From GCA-2737125 sp044336815 (GTDB lineage Bacteria; Actinomycetota; Actinomycetes; S36-B12), in NCBI GenBank assembly GCA_044336815.1, contig JBIIOU010000136.1, forward strand, positions 1-5,820: a stretch of 5,820 nt of DNA, written 5' to 3'. Position numbers and translations under genes: made by a program. The notes beneath the pieces were generated by a model. It worked only from the letters and a program-made list of their open reading frames with translations, ran no database searches and was not told where the DNA came from. Below are positions 1 through 4,980 of the stretch, one piece after another. The stretch's first letter is position 1. Each line of letters opens with the position of its first letter.

Positions 1-361
1 CCTGTTGTACGACCAATTGGGCAATGCGGTCACCTCGCGCCACCTCGATGGCGTTAGCAACGTCGTGGTTGATCAAAATAACACCGATCTCACCGCGATA
101 CCCGGCGTCGATTACGCCCGGGGCGTTGACCACTCCTAAACCGACCCGAAGCGCCAGGCCGCTACGTGCGTGCACGAACGCAGCGAAACCCGGGGGCAAT
201 GCGATGGCCACCCCGGTTGGCACCAAAGCCCGCTGGCCCGGATCAAGACGTACTGCTGTACGCGCGCGAAGGTCTAAACCTGCATCGCCGGGGTGCTCAT
301 ATGCGGGTAATGGCAGATCTGGGTCAAGCCGGGTGATTAGTAAACGAACGTCATGGCTCAT
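1..361 (-). CDS. dut: dUTPase (deoxyuridine 5'-triphosphate nucleotidohydrolase), 3' end outside window
   Basis: Hydrolyses dUTP to dUMP and pyrophosphate in the cytoplasm, keeping uracil out of DNA and supplying dUMP for thymidylate synthesis. The 120 visible residues carry four of the five trimeric dUTPase motifs: DAGLDL (26-31), ARSGLA (65-70), GVIDAGYRGEI (82-92) with the catalytic Asp85 and the uracil-stacking Tyr88, and GDRIAQL (110-116). The C-terminal glycine-rich motif 5 lies beyond the window. Mycobacterial Dut is about 154 residues, so roughly 30-35 are missing here by truncation of the window, not of the gene. The ATG at 361-359 overlaps the thioesterase stop as ATGA, and a GAGG Shine-Dalgarno (372-369) sits 7 nt upstream, so translation is probably coupled. 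Oddity: motif 2 has Ala65 where the family usually has Pro (PRSG). Identity is certain from the motifs. Confidence 0.97.
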   Translation of the reverse strand, partial: MSHDVRLLITRLDPDLPLPAYEHPGDAGLDLRARTAVRLDPGQRALVPTGVAIALPPGFAAFVHARSGLALRVGLGVVNAPGVIDAGYRGEIGVILINHDVANAIEVARGDRIAQLVVQQ

Positions 362-945
362 GGGTTTACCTCAACTTCGTGGCCGCCGGTTCGCCATGAT
401 GGGCCACCGGACGCCCGGTCGGCAATCGCCAGATCGATCTGTTCTTTGTTGCCAAACTTCATGAAGTGCTCAATTGGCACTTGCACAAATAGTGCTGACG
501 CCGCGACCGCGATCGCACCGTTTGCATCCGAGAGTCGCCCGACCGCGGCGGTGTAGACCTTGCGCCGCACTACGCCGGTAACTTGGGCCTCAATATGCAA
601 GATCGAACCAACGGGCACTGGTCGGAGGAACTGCATAGTTAGGGCGGCGGTGACCACTGGCTCGCCTAGCAACCAGTTTAAGGATCCGAGGACTTCGTCA
701 ATCGCCGCCGATAGCAACCCGCCGTGGGCTAGGCCGGGTGCACCTTGGTGATGTTCGGTCACCGTGAAATTACCGGTGACACTAAGCCCCTCACCGGCGG
801 TGATTTGCAGGTGCATGCCGGTTGGGTGATCGACTCCGCACCCAAAACACCAACGGTAATGCGAGGGAATTGATTCGCCCGGCTCAGGAGCGCTCTCCAG
901 CCGCTCTGGCATCGAGGCGCCATCGGGCAACTGGGTTGAGCGCAT
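358..945 (-). CDS. PaaI/THEM4-type hotdog-fold thioesterase
   Basis: A probable acyl-CoA thioesterase; the natural substrate cannot be read from sequence. The 195-residue protein has a flexible N-terminus (1-28), then CFGCG (33-37) followed by HPTGMHL (40-46), the opening seen in THEM4/PaaI-like proteins. The hotdog core follows, with AHGG (73-76) and Asp83 in the central helix (GGLLSAAIDEVLG), and a beta-sheet segment ALTMQFLRPVPVG (101-113). The C-terminal tail after about residue 165 is unassigned. The ATG at 945 is chosen because a TAGAGT hexamer precedes it by 6 nt (leaderless pattern); Met12 (912) is an alternative, and both lie before the conserved domain. The stop overlaps the dut start by 4 nt, so the two form an operon. 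Known of the family: it forms dimers or tetramers and cleaves CoA thioesters. The link to dUTPase looks like co-transcription rather than a shared pathway. Confidence 0.9.
   Translation of the reverse strand: MRSTQLPDGASMPERLESAPEPGESIPSHYRWCFGCGVDHPTGMHLQITAGEGLSVTGNFTVTEHHQGAPGLAHGGLLSAAIDEVLGSLNWLLGEPVVTAALTMQFLRPVPVGSILHIEAQVTGVVRRKVYTAAVGRLSDANGAIAVAASALFVQVPIEHFMKFGNKEQIDLAIADRASGGPSWRTGGHEVEVNP
369..372 (-). promoter_or_regulatory. Shine-Dalgarno of dut inside the thioesterase 3' end
   Basis: GAGG on the minus strand lies 7 nt before the dut ATG (361). Together with the ATGA stop/start overlap it fixes the dut start and indicates a ribosome-binding-site-driven second gene of an operon, in contrast with the leaderless-looking first genes of the window. 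Confidence 0.6.
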
Positions 946-951
946 ACGCGG

Positions 952-957
952 ACTCTA
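952..957 (-). promoter_or_regulatory. Putative -10 element for thioesterase-dut operon (leaderless)
   Basis: TAGAGT on the minus strand (957 to 952) fits the actinobacterial TANNNT -10 consensus and ends 6 nt before the ATG at 945, so transcription would begin at or next to the A of the start codon. No Shine-Dalgarno is visible upstream of this ATG. Confidence 0.45.
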
Positions 958-974
958 CCGCCGGTGATACATGG

Positions 975-980
975 CAGACT
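975..980 (+). promoter_or_regulatory. Putative -10 element for DUF3093 gene (leaderless)
   Basis: CAGACT lies 6 nt upstream of the ATG at 987 and keeps the two most important -10 positions (A2 and T6) but not T1. A GGAG at 982-985 is only 1 nt from the ATG, too close to act as a ribosome-binding site, which favours a leaderless start. Weak on its own; supported by the same spacing at other genes in the window. Confidence 0.3.
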
Positions 981-986
981 CGGAGC

Positions 987-1442
987 ATGAAAGCCCCCGA
1001 CGTGACTTACCGCGAAAGACTGCTCCCGTCGATTTGGGTTTACCTTGTGGTGCTGGCGCTCATTGCCATGCTGGCGGTCGCCGTGGGCGCTGCATATTTA
1101 GCTATTTACGGCTGGCTGGCTTTCATCGGGCTAAGTGCCCTTTGTATTGCTGGGTTGACCTTTGGGTCGCCGGTGATCACAGTAAGTGATCAAGTACTCG
1201 GAGTTGGTCGTGCCCAGATCGCCCGAGAATTTCTTGGAGGGATTCAGGTTTTAGACGGTGATCAAATGCGAGCTGCGCAGCACGTGGCTGAGCGGTTCAT
1301 GGTGCTGCGCCCTTGGCATGCCCGCGGGGGGGTGCTCATCGCCCTGACAGATGCCGCCGATCCACACCCGGGATGGCTGCTCACCACCAAGAACCCAACC
1401 GGACTTGCGGTCGCATTAATGCCGGCCGCATCGATTGGCTAG
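987..1442 (+). CDS. DUF3093 family membrane protein
   Basis: An actinobacterial conserved protein of unknown function (counterpart of Rv2698 in the dut region of M. tuberculosis, by recall of synteny). The 151 residues begin with the family hallmark TYRERLLPS (7-15), then two closely spaced membrane segments at about 16-36 and 38-60. A soluble C-terminal domain follows with FLGGIQVLD (82-90), LRPWHARGGVLIAL (107-120) and TDAADPHPGWLLTTKNP (121-137); the RPW and DPxPxW-like motifs are typical of DUF3093. The C-terminal domain is predicted cytoplasmic if the N-terminus is inside. The frame stays open upstream to an ATG at 822, but that part runs antisense through the thioesterase gene and does not resemble the family, so 987 is chosen. 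It is divergent from the thioesterase-dut operon with a 41-nt gap, and the DUF4235 gene follows 9 nt after its stop. Confidence 0.9.
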   Translation: MKAPDVTYRERLLPSIWVYLVVLALIAMLAVAVGAAYLAIYGWLAFIGLSALCIAGLTFGSPVITVSDQVLGVGRAQIAREFLGGIQVLDGDQMRAAQHVAERFMVLRPWHARGGVLIALTDAADPHPGWLLTTKNPTGLAVALMPAASIG

Positions 1443-1445
1443 CAT
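1440..1445 (+). promoter_or_regulatory. Putative internal -10 element for DUF4235 gene
   Basis: TAGCAT fits TANNNT and ends 6 nt before the ATG at 1452. Its first three bases are the TAG stop codon of the DUF3093 gene. A transcript starting near 1452 could be leaderless for that ATG, or give a 27-nt leader for the second ATG at 1479. Confidence 0.4.
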
Positions 1446-1451
1446 CAATAC

Positions 1452-1760
1452 ATGACCGCAAACTCTTCTGGAGAGCACATGGCTGAGCAAGAGGCACTCG
1501 CCCTCGAAGTAAACGTCAACCCCATCGTGCATCTAATCGCACCCATTGTCGCCATTGGGGCCACGATGATTGTCCGCAAAGTCATAACTTCCAGTTATCG
1601 TGGGTTTACGGGGAGGGAAGCCCCACGAGCTAACGACGCCACTGTGCCGTTCGGTAAAGCTCTATTGTGGGCGGCCGCAACAGCCGCAATCGCAGCGGGT
1701 GTAGAAGTTATTGCCTATCGGGTTACCAATCACTTGGGATCAACCGACTCGGCTATTTAA
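1452..1760 (+). CDS. DUF4235 family small membrane protein
   Basis: A small actinobacterial integral membrane protein of unknown function. From the first ATG it is 102 residues; from the in-frame ATG at 1479 it is 93. Counting from 1479, hydrophobic segments lie at about 16-33 (IVHLIAPIVAIGATMIVR) and 60-79. They are joined by a basic/polar loop with YRGFTGREAPRAND (40-53), the usual position of the charged loop in DUF4235. The start is ambiguous: 1452 has a -10-like hexamer 6 nt upstream (leaderless), while 1479 has GGAG (1470-1473) with 5-nt spacing. The family match begins after residue 10 of the longer form, so homology does not decide. It follows DUF3093 by 9 nt, and its TAA (1758-1760) overlaps the convergent stop of the DUF4193 gene. 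Confidence 0.8.
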   Translation: MTANSSGEHMAEQEALALEVNVNPIVHLIAPIVAIGATMIVRKVITSSYRGFTGREAPRANDATVPFGKALLWAAATAAIAAGVEVIAYRVTNHLGSTDSAI

Positions 1761-2053
1761 GCGCAGTCCTTACAAATGGGACCGGATTTGCCTTCATGGT
1801 CAACTTGGCTGCGATGCTGCACGAGGTAGCAGCGTGCGCACGTGAACTCATCTGATTGCCGCGGCACTACCCGTACGGTCAAGCTCTCTTCCGAAAGATC
1901 AGCCCCGGGCAGTTCGTGATTTTCCGCTAACTCGGTCTCATCAACGTCAATGACCGAGGATGACTTATCAACGCGCCGAGCCTTCAGCTCTTCGAGGCTA
2001 TCTTCAGCGAGTTCTTCGTCAGTTTTGCGCGGGGCGTCATAATCTGTTGCCAC
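1757..2053 (-). CDS. DUF4193 family zinc-ribbon protein
   Basis: A 98-residue actinobacterial conserved protein of unknown function (Rv2699c-like). It opens with the family signature MATDYDAPRK (1-10), followed by an acidic SLEELKARRVDK helix (19-30), ELPGADLS (47-54), and a C-terminal treble or ribbon-type metal site made of Cys72-x2-Cys75 and Cys94-x2-Cys97. Length and sequence agree with the family over its whole extent. The start is GTG at 2053, fixed by the conserved N-terminus; an AAGGGAGAG Shine-Dalgarno (2070-2062) stands about 10 nt upstream. It is encoded opposite the DUF4235 gene and shares TTAA at the stops. Metal binding is inferred from the four cysteines; a role in regulation or protein interaction is only a guess. 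Expected to be cytoplasmic: no signal or membrane segment. Confidence 0.95.
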   Translation of the reverse strand: MATDYDAPRKTDEELAEDSLEELKARRVDKSSSVIDVDETELAENHELPGADLSEESLTVRVVPRQSDEFTCARCYLVQHRSQVDHEGKSGPICKDCA

Positions 2054-2061
2054 GGTAACTG

Positions 2062-2070
2062 CTCTCCCTT
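2062..2070 (-). promoter_or_regulatory. Shine-Dalgarno of DUF4193 gene
   Basis: AAGGGAGAG on the minus strand, with its GGAG core 10 nt before the GTG at 2053. It decides a GTG start that agrees with the conserved MATDYDAPR N-terminus. This gene therefore has a real 5' leader, unlike most first genes here. I could not assign a convincing -10 further upstream. Confidence 0.6.
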
Positions 2071-2173
2071 CCTAGCTCCCTTGCCATAACGAAAGCTGCC
2101 ACTTTGATATTCCCGCAATCAGGACCTAGGCGCCTTGTGCGCAGATTGTGCCTTATTGAGTATCGACGCGCGA

Positions 2174-2194
2174 GGGTGGGCTGGCGCTCCACCC
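2174..2194. repeat. Inverted repeat upstream of the gamma-carbonic-anhydrase-like gene
   Basis: A perfect 6-bp GC-rich inverted repeat, GGGTGG (2174-2179) and CCACCC (2189-2194), separated by 9 nt. It covers the place of the -35 element and the spacer of the putative promoter whose -10 is at 2197-2202. It could be an operator or a chance GC-rich palindrome. Confidence 0.35.
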
Positions 2195-2196
2195 GA

Positions 2197-2202
2197 TAGC
2201 GT
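2197..2202 (+). promoter_or_regulatory. Putative -10 element for gamma-carbonic-anhydrase-like gene (leaderless)
   Basis: TAGCGT fits TANNNT and ends 7 nt before the ATG at 2210. No purine-rich ribosome-binding site lies in the intervening GCCCCCT, which supports a leaderless transcript and this ATG over the upstream in-frame ATG at 2135. Confidence 0.45.
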
Positions 2203-2209
2203 GCCCCCT

Positions 2210-2728
2210 ATGCCCATTTATGCCCTAGGTGAACGCACCCCAAATATCGACGTTAGCGCTTTCGTCCACCCCCAAGCAGTCATCATCGGCGATGTCACCG
2301 TGGGGCCAGAATCAAGTATCTGGCCCGGTGCGGTACTTCGCGGCGACCACGGGGCGATTTTCATTGGCGCCCAGACCTCAATCCAGGACGGGGCGATTGT
2401 GCACTGCACCGCCGAGCTTGACACCATCGTGGGTGACCGATGCGTCATTGGTCACAATGCCCACCTAGAGGGCTGCACGGTATATAGCGATTCGTTGATT
2501 GGGTCAGGGTCGGTGGTCTTGCACCGGGCACAAATCGGGCCGAATGCGCTGGTAGGTGCCTGTGCTTTGGTACCAAATGACCGGGTCGTCCCACCCAATG
2601 CCCGCGCCCTCGGGGTGCCCGCAACAGTTAGCCTAGACGTGATCGCAGATGGTGCATTTCTTTCAGCGGTATCGACATATGTGCGCAACGTCCATCAGTA
2701 CTCGGCCGAACTCCGCCTGCTAATTTGA
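2210..2728 (+). CDS. Gamma-carbonic-anhydrase-like left-handed beta-helix protein
   Basis: A member of the hexapeptide-repeat gamma-class carbonic anhydrase family (YrdA/CaiE-like); the family acts as trimers with a metal at subunit interfaces and the best-known activity is reversible CO2 hydration. The 172 residues contain successive [LIV]-G-x4 turns from about 18 to 138 (IGDVTV, IGAQTS, IVGDRC, IGHNAH, LIGSGS, IGPNAL, LVGACA) and end in a short C-terminal helix (141-172). Expected active-site residues are seen: Arg44 and Asp46 (LRGD), Gln59-Asp60, and metal ligands His65 and His82. The third canonical histidine, five residues after His82, is Glu87, with His85 two residues before it. An actinobacterial subgroup with AHLEGC is familiar to me, so this may be normal there, but hydratase activity is unproven. 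The start at 2210 matches the family N-terminus (PIYALGERTP); the preceding 25 in-frame codons look like leader. Its stop is 2 nt from the convergent suhB stop. Confidence 0.92.
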   Translation: MPIYALGERTPNIDVSAFVHPQAVIIGDVTVGPESSIWPGAVLRGDHGAIFIGAQTSIQDGAIVHCTAELDTIVGDRCVIGHNAHLEGCTVYSDSLIGSGSVVLHRAQIGPNALVGACALVPNDRVVPPNARALGVPATVSLDVIADGAFLSAVSTYVRNVHQYSAELRLLI

Positions 2729-2730
2729 TT

Positions 2731-3567
2731 TCAATCGCGATCGGCTTGTGCGTTCAATAGGAATTCGCGCAACTCATGAGCTATTGCTGGTACCGCGGCA
2801 ATCATCATCGATCCATAAACATCATCATCACGTAAGCCGGTCACCACCGCACCTGCCTCAGCGGCGATTAGAGCTCCAGCGGCAATGTCCCAAGCATTCA
2901 AACCGCGTTCGTAATATGCATCTAGGCGCCCGCGAGCTAACCAGCAGTAATCTATTACCGCCGCACCAATCCTTCTGATATCGCTCACCTGCGAGATCAA
3001 CTCATGAACCACCCGGCCTTGTGCGCGCCTACGCTCTGCTGCGTAACCAAAACCGGTGGCCACTACCGCGTCACTTAAACGAGCGCACTCACTTACTCGA
3101 ATTGGAGTTGCAACAGCGCCATTGATGACCCAAGCGCCAACACCTTTGACGCCGATATAGGCCTCATCAAACTCTGGGGTTACCACCACGCCGATCACCG
3201 ATCGGCCGCCTTGCTCGGCCGCAACCGAAACTCCCCATGTCGGCATGTGGTGGAGGTAATTTACGGTGCCGTCGAGTGGATCGACCACCCAGCGCACCCC
3301 CGTGGAGCCAAAGCGCTCGCCACCCTCCTCACCGAGTAGCCCGTCGGCTGGGCGCGCGCCCAACAAATTTGCGATCAGCAACTCTTCAGCACCCTTATCC
3401 ATCTCCGAGACCAAATCTGATGGTGTTGACTTCGTGTCGATAAACAGGTCTGCGGGACGTTCATCGCGCAAAAAACGAGCCGCCTCCCAGGCAGCGTCCC
3501 AAGCAAGCGGTAACAGCTCGTGGGTAGCAAGAACTTCTGCGAGTGGTGGTACCGGCCTGAGTTGCAT
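2731..3567 (-). CDS. suhB: Inositol monophosphatase family protein (SuhB-like)
   Basis: A Mg2+-dependent phosphatase of the IMPase/FIG superfamily, likely removing phosphate from inositol-1-phosphate or a related sugar phosphate; in actinobacteria this supports inositol supply, but substrate cannot be fixed here. Numbered from the GTG at 3588 (285 residues), metal-site motifs are all present: Lys53 and the SDLVSEMD segment (57-64), GEEGG (86-90) with Glu87, DPLDGT (103-108) with Asp103 and Asp106, and AWD (232-234) with Asp234. GFGY (179-182), DIRRIGAA (203-210) and GRLDAYYE (220-227) closely resemble mycobacterial SuhB. The ATG at 3567 (Met8, giving 278 residues) is preferred: a TTGCTC-17 nt-CAAAAT promoter places transcription start at this codon. 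GTG 3588 would lie upstream of that start. Divergent from the MFS gene; convergent with the carbonic-anhydrase-like gene. Confidence 0.93.
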   Translation of the reverse strand: MQLRPVPPLAEVLATHELLPLAWDAAWEAARFLRDERPADLFIDTKSTPSDLVSEMDKGAEELLIANLLGARPADGLLGEEGGERFGSTGVRWVVDPLDGTVNYLHHMPTWGVSVAAEQGGRSVIGVVVTPEFDEAYIGVKGVGAWVINGAVATPIRVSECARLSDAVVATGFGYAAERRRAQGRVVHELISQVSDIRRIGAAVIDYCWLARGRLDAYYERGLNAWDIAAGALIAAEAGAVVTGLRDDDVYGSMMIAAVPAIAHELREFLLNAQADRD

Positions 3568-3573
3568 TTTCCT

Positions 3574-3602
3574 ATTTTGCCGGGTCACATAACCGCGAGC
3601 AA
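3574..3602 (-). promoter_or_regulatory. Putative suhB promoter (-35 and -10, leaderless)
   Basis: On the minus strand TTGCTC (3602-3597), a 17-nt spacer and CAAAAT (3579-3574) are followed by 6 nt and the ATG at 3567. This is the only promoter in the window with a recognisable -35. It argues for the ATG at 3567 over the GTG at 3588, which would be within the promoter spacer. Confidence 0.45.
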
Positions 3603-3614
3603 AGGTGGTCGCGG

Positions 3615-3620
3615 TAACGT
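3615..3620 (+). promoter_or_regulatory. Putative -10 element for MFS transporter gene (leaderless)
   Basis: TAACGT fits TANNNT and ends 6 nt before the GTG at 3627. No Shine-Dalgarno is present between the hexamer and the start, and no clear -35 is seen at the expected distance. Confidence 0.45.
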
Positions 3621-3626
3621 CACAGG

Positions 3627-4922
3627 GTGCTCAGTACCTATCGTGAGGTGTTACGTCTTCCTGGAGCACTCGCGTTTTCCTCGAGTGGACTAGTTGCCCG
3701 CTTACCAATGGCCATGGTGGGTTTGGGGATCTTGTTCTTCATCAGTGGTGTCACCGGCTCCTATGGGCTAGCCGGAGTGATGTCGGCGGCTTTCTCGCTC
3801 TCGGCTGCCGCGGGCATGATTATCTCGAGCCGCTTAGTCGATCGCCTCGGGCAGCACAAAGTCTTGGGCTGGTTAATAGCCTGCGAGAGTTTGGGCCTGG
3901 CCCTGTTCGTCATAAGTATGGAGTTTGCGTGGCCCCTGGCAATCTCGGCTGTAATCGTGGTCGGCGCCGGCGCTTGCTCCCCGGCCATCGGGCCGGCAGT
4001 TCGATCGCGCTGGACATTTGTTATCGCTCGGGAGGGCTTAGCTTCATCCCCAAAACTACGTACGGCCTTTGCCCTCGAAAGTATTTTCGAAGAACTGATT
4101 TTTACCATCGGCCCGCTTATGACCGCCTGGTTGGCCATTTCATTAGCCCTTCCAGCCCCCATTATTTTAGCTATCGTCATCGGCGCTGCCGGAACTTTGG
4201 TTTTGATACGACAGCGATCAACTGAACCCACTCCGGCCCCACTGCACAAATCGCGAGTGCCGCATGTTCCCGCATTTCGACACTCGGGCGTACTACTGAT
4301 GATCATGTCGGCCATCGCCACCGGGGCGGTCTTCGGCTCATTCGAAGTATCGATCGTCGCTTTCGCCACCGAGCAAGGCGCGCCCGAGGCATCCGGGCTG
4401 CTTCTTGCGGCGTGGGCACTAACGTCAATGTTTGGCGGACTGTGGTTTGGCTCCAGACATTTTCGGGCACCACTATCGAGCCAGTTAGTAGTCATAACCG
4501 GGTCGTTGACGGTTGGGCTAGCTCTAACACCATTTTTGAATTCCTTGACGACTCTGGCACTTGTCAGCATGACCTCCGGGGCTCTGGTGGCACCGCTTTT
4601 GATAACCATCTTCAGCCTTGCTGAGCGCTTGGTCCCCAACGCCCAATTGACCGAGGGCCTGACTTTTATGAATTCAGGGCTCACGGTGGGACTCGCACTT
4701 GGCATTACCGCCGGTGGTTACCTAATTGACGTTTCGGGGGCCTCGGTTGGCTTTGCTCTCGGTGCTGGAGCCGCCGCAGGCGCCTTTTTGGTAGCTCTTA
4801 TCGGCCGAGGACGCCTTAAGCGCTCGGTGCGCGCCGATGGGTTTATCCCACCAACTTCGGCTTTAAATACCGAGCCAGTCCCCGGGCCGGCCCCCGGTGG
4901 CTTCGATCTCGACGACAGGTAA
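3627..4922 (+). CDS. MFS transporter
   Basis: A 431-residue integral membrane protein of the major facilitator superfamily, a secondary transporter whose substrate I cannot name. Hydrophobic segments cover about residues 20-395 in two halves, consistent with about 12 helices: the N-terminal half at 20-195 and the C-terminal half at 220-395, separated by a charged loop (195-218, rich in R, K, H and P). The loop after helix 2 carries SRLVDRLGQHKV (68-79), a form of MFS motif A. The segment TAFALESIFEELIFTIGP (146-163) recalls an actinobacterial MFS group often found near sepH. A hydrophilic, Pro/Gly-rich cytoplasmic tail (397-431) ends in FDLDDR. The start is GTG at 3627, supported by a TAACGT hexamer 6 nt upstream and by the match of LPGALAFSSSGLVARLP (11-27) to the group. 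An efflux role is plausible but not shown. Confidence 0.92.
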   Translation: MLSTYREVLRLPGALAFSSSGLVARLPMAMVGLGILFFISGVTGSYGLAGVMSAAFSLSAAAGMIISSRLVDRLGQHKVLGWLIACESLGLALFVISMEFAWPLAISAVIVVGAGACSPAIGPAVRSRWTFVIAREGLASSPKLRTAFALESIFEELIFTIGPLMTAWLAISLALPAPIILAIVIGAAGTLVLIRQRSTEPTPAPLHKSRVPHVPAFRHSGVLLMIMSAIATGAVFGSFEVSIVAFATEQGAPEASGLLLAAWALTSMFGGLWFGSRHFRAPLSSQLVVITGSLTVGLALTPFLNSLTTLALVSMTSGALVAPLLITIFSLAERLVPNAQLTEGLTFMNSGLTVGLALGITAGGYLIDVSGASVGFALGAGAAAGAFLVALIGRGRLKRSVRADGFIPPTSALNTEPVPGPAPGGFDLDDR

Positions 4923-4968
4923 AGACACAAGTTATGGCCTGTATCCCCAACCCCAACCCGTAACGCGC

Positions 4969-4974
4969 TAAGTT
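4969..4974 (+). promoter_or_regulatory. Putative -10 element for sepH (leaderless, before ATT)
   Basis: TAAGTT fits TANNNT and ends 6 nt before ATT at 4981, the same geometry seen before ATG/GTG starts elsewhere in the window. Its first three bases are the last in-frame stop codon (TAA) before the sepH reading frame. No clear -35. Confidence 0.35.
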
Positions 4975-4980
4975 CTGAGC

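Noticed and set aside
24..464. A 146-codon plus-strand open frame over dut and the thioesterase end
   Set aside because: It runs antisense to the clear dUTPase motifs; the translation is Arg/Pro/Ser-rich and unlike any family.
822..986. An N-terminal extension of the DUF3093 protein from ATG 822
   Set aside because: The extension is antisense to the thioesterase gene and low in hydrophobic pattern, and the DUF3093 family begins with the YRERL segment just after 987.
3761..4705. A 314-codon open frame on the minus strand opposite the MFS transporter
   Set aside because: It is exactly antisense to a well-supported membrane transporter, its product has no recognisable domain, and it has the Ser/Ala/Thr/Pro-rich composition of a codon shadow.
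4934..4963. A 9-codon leader peptide (MACIPNPNP) between the MFS gene and sepH
   Set aside because: It has no ribosome-binding site, no attenuator structure nearby, and the length is within chance expectation.
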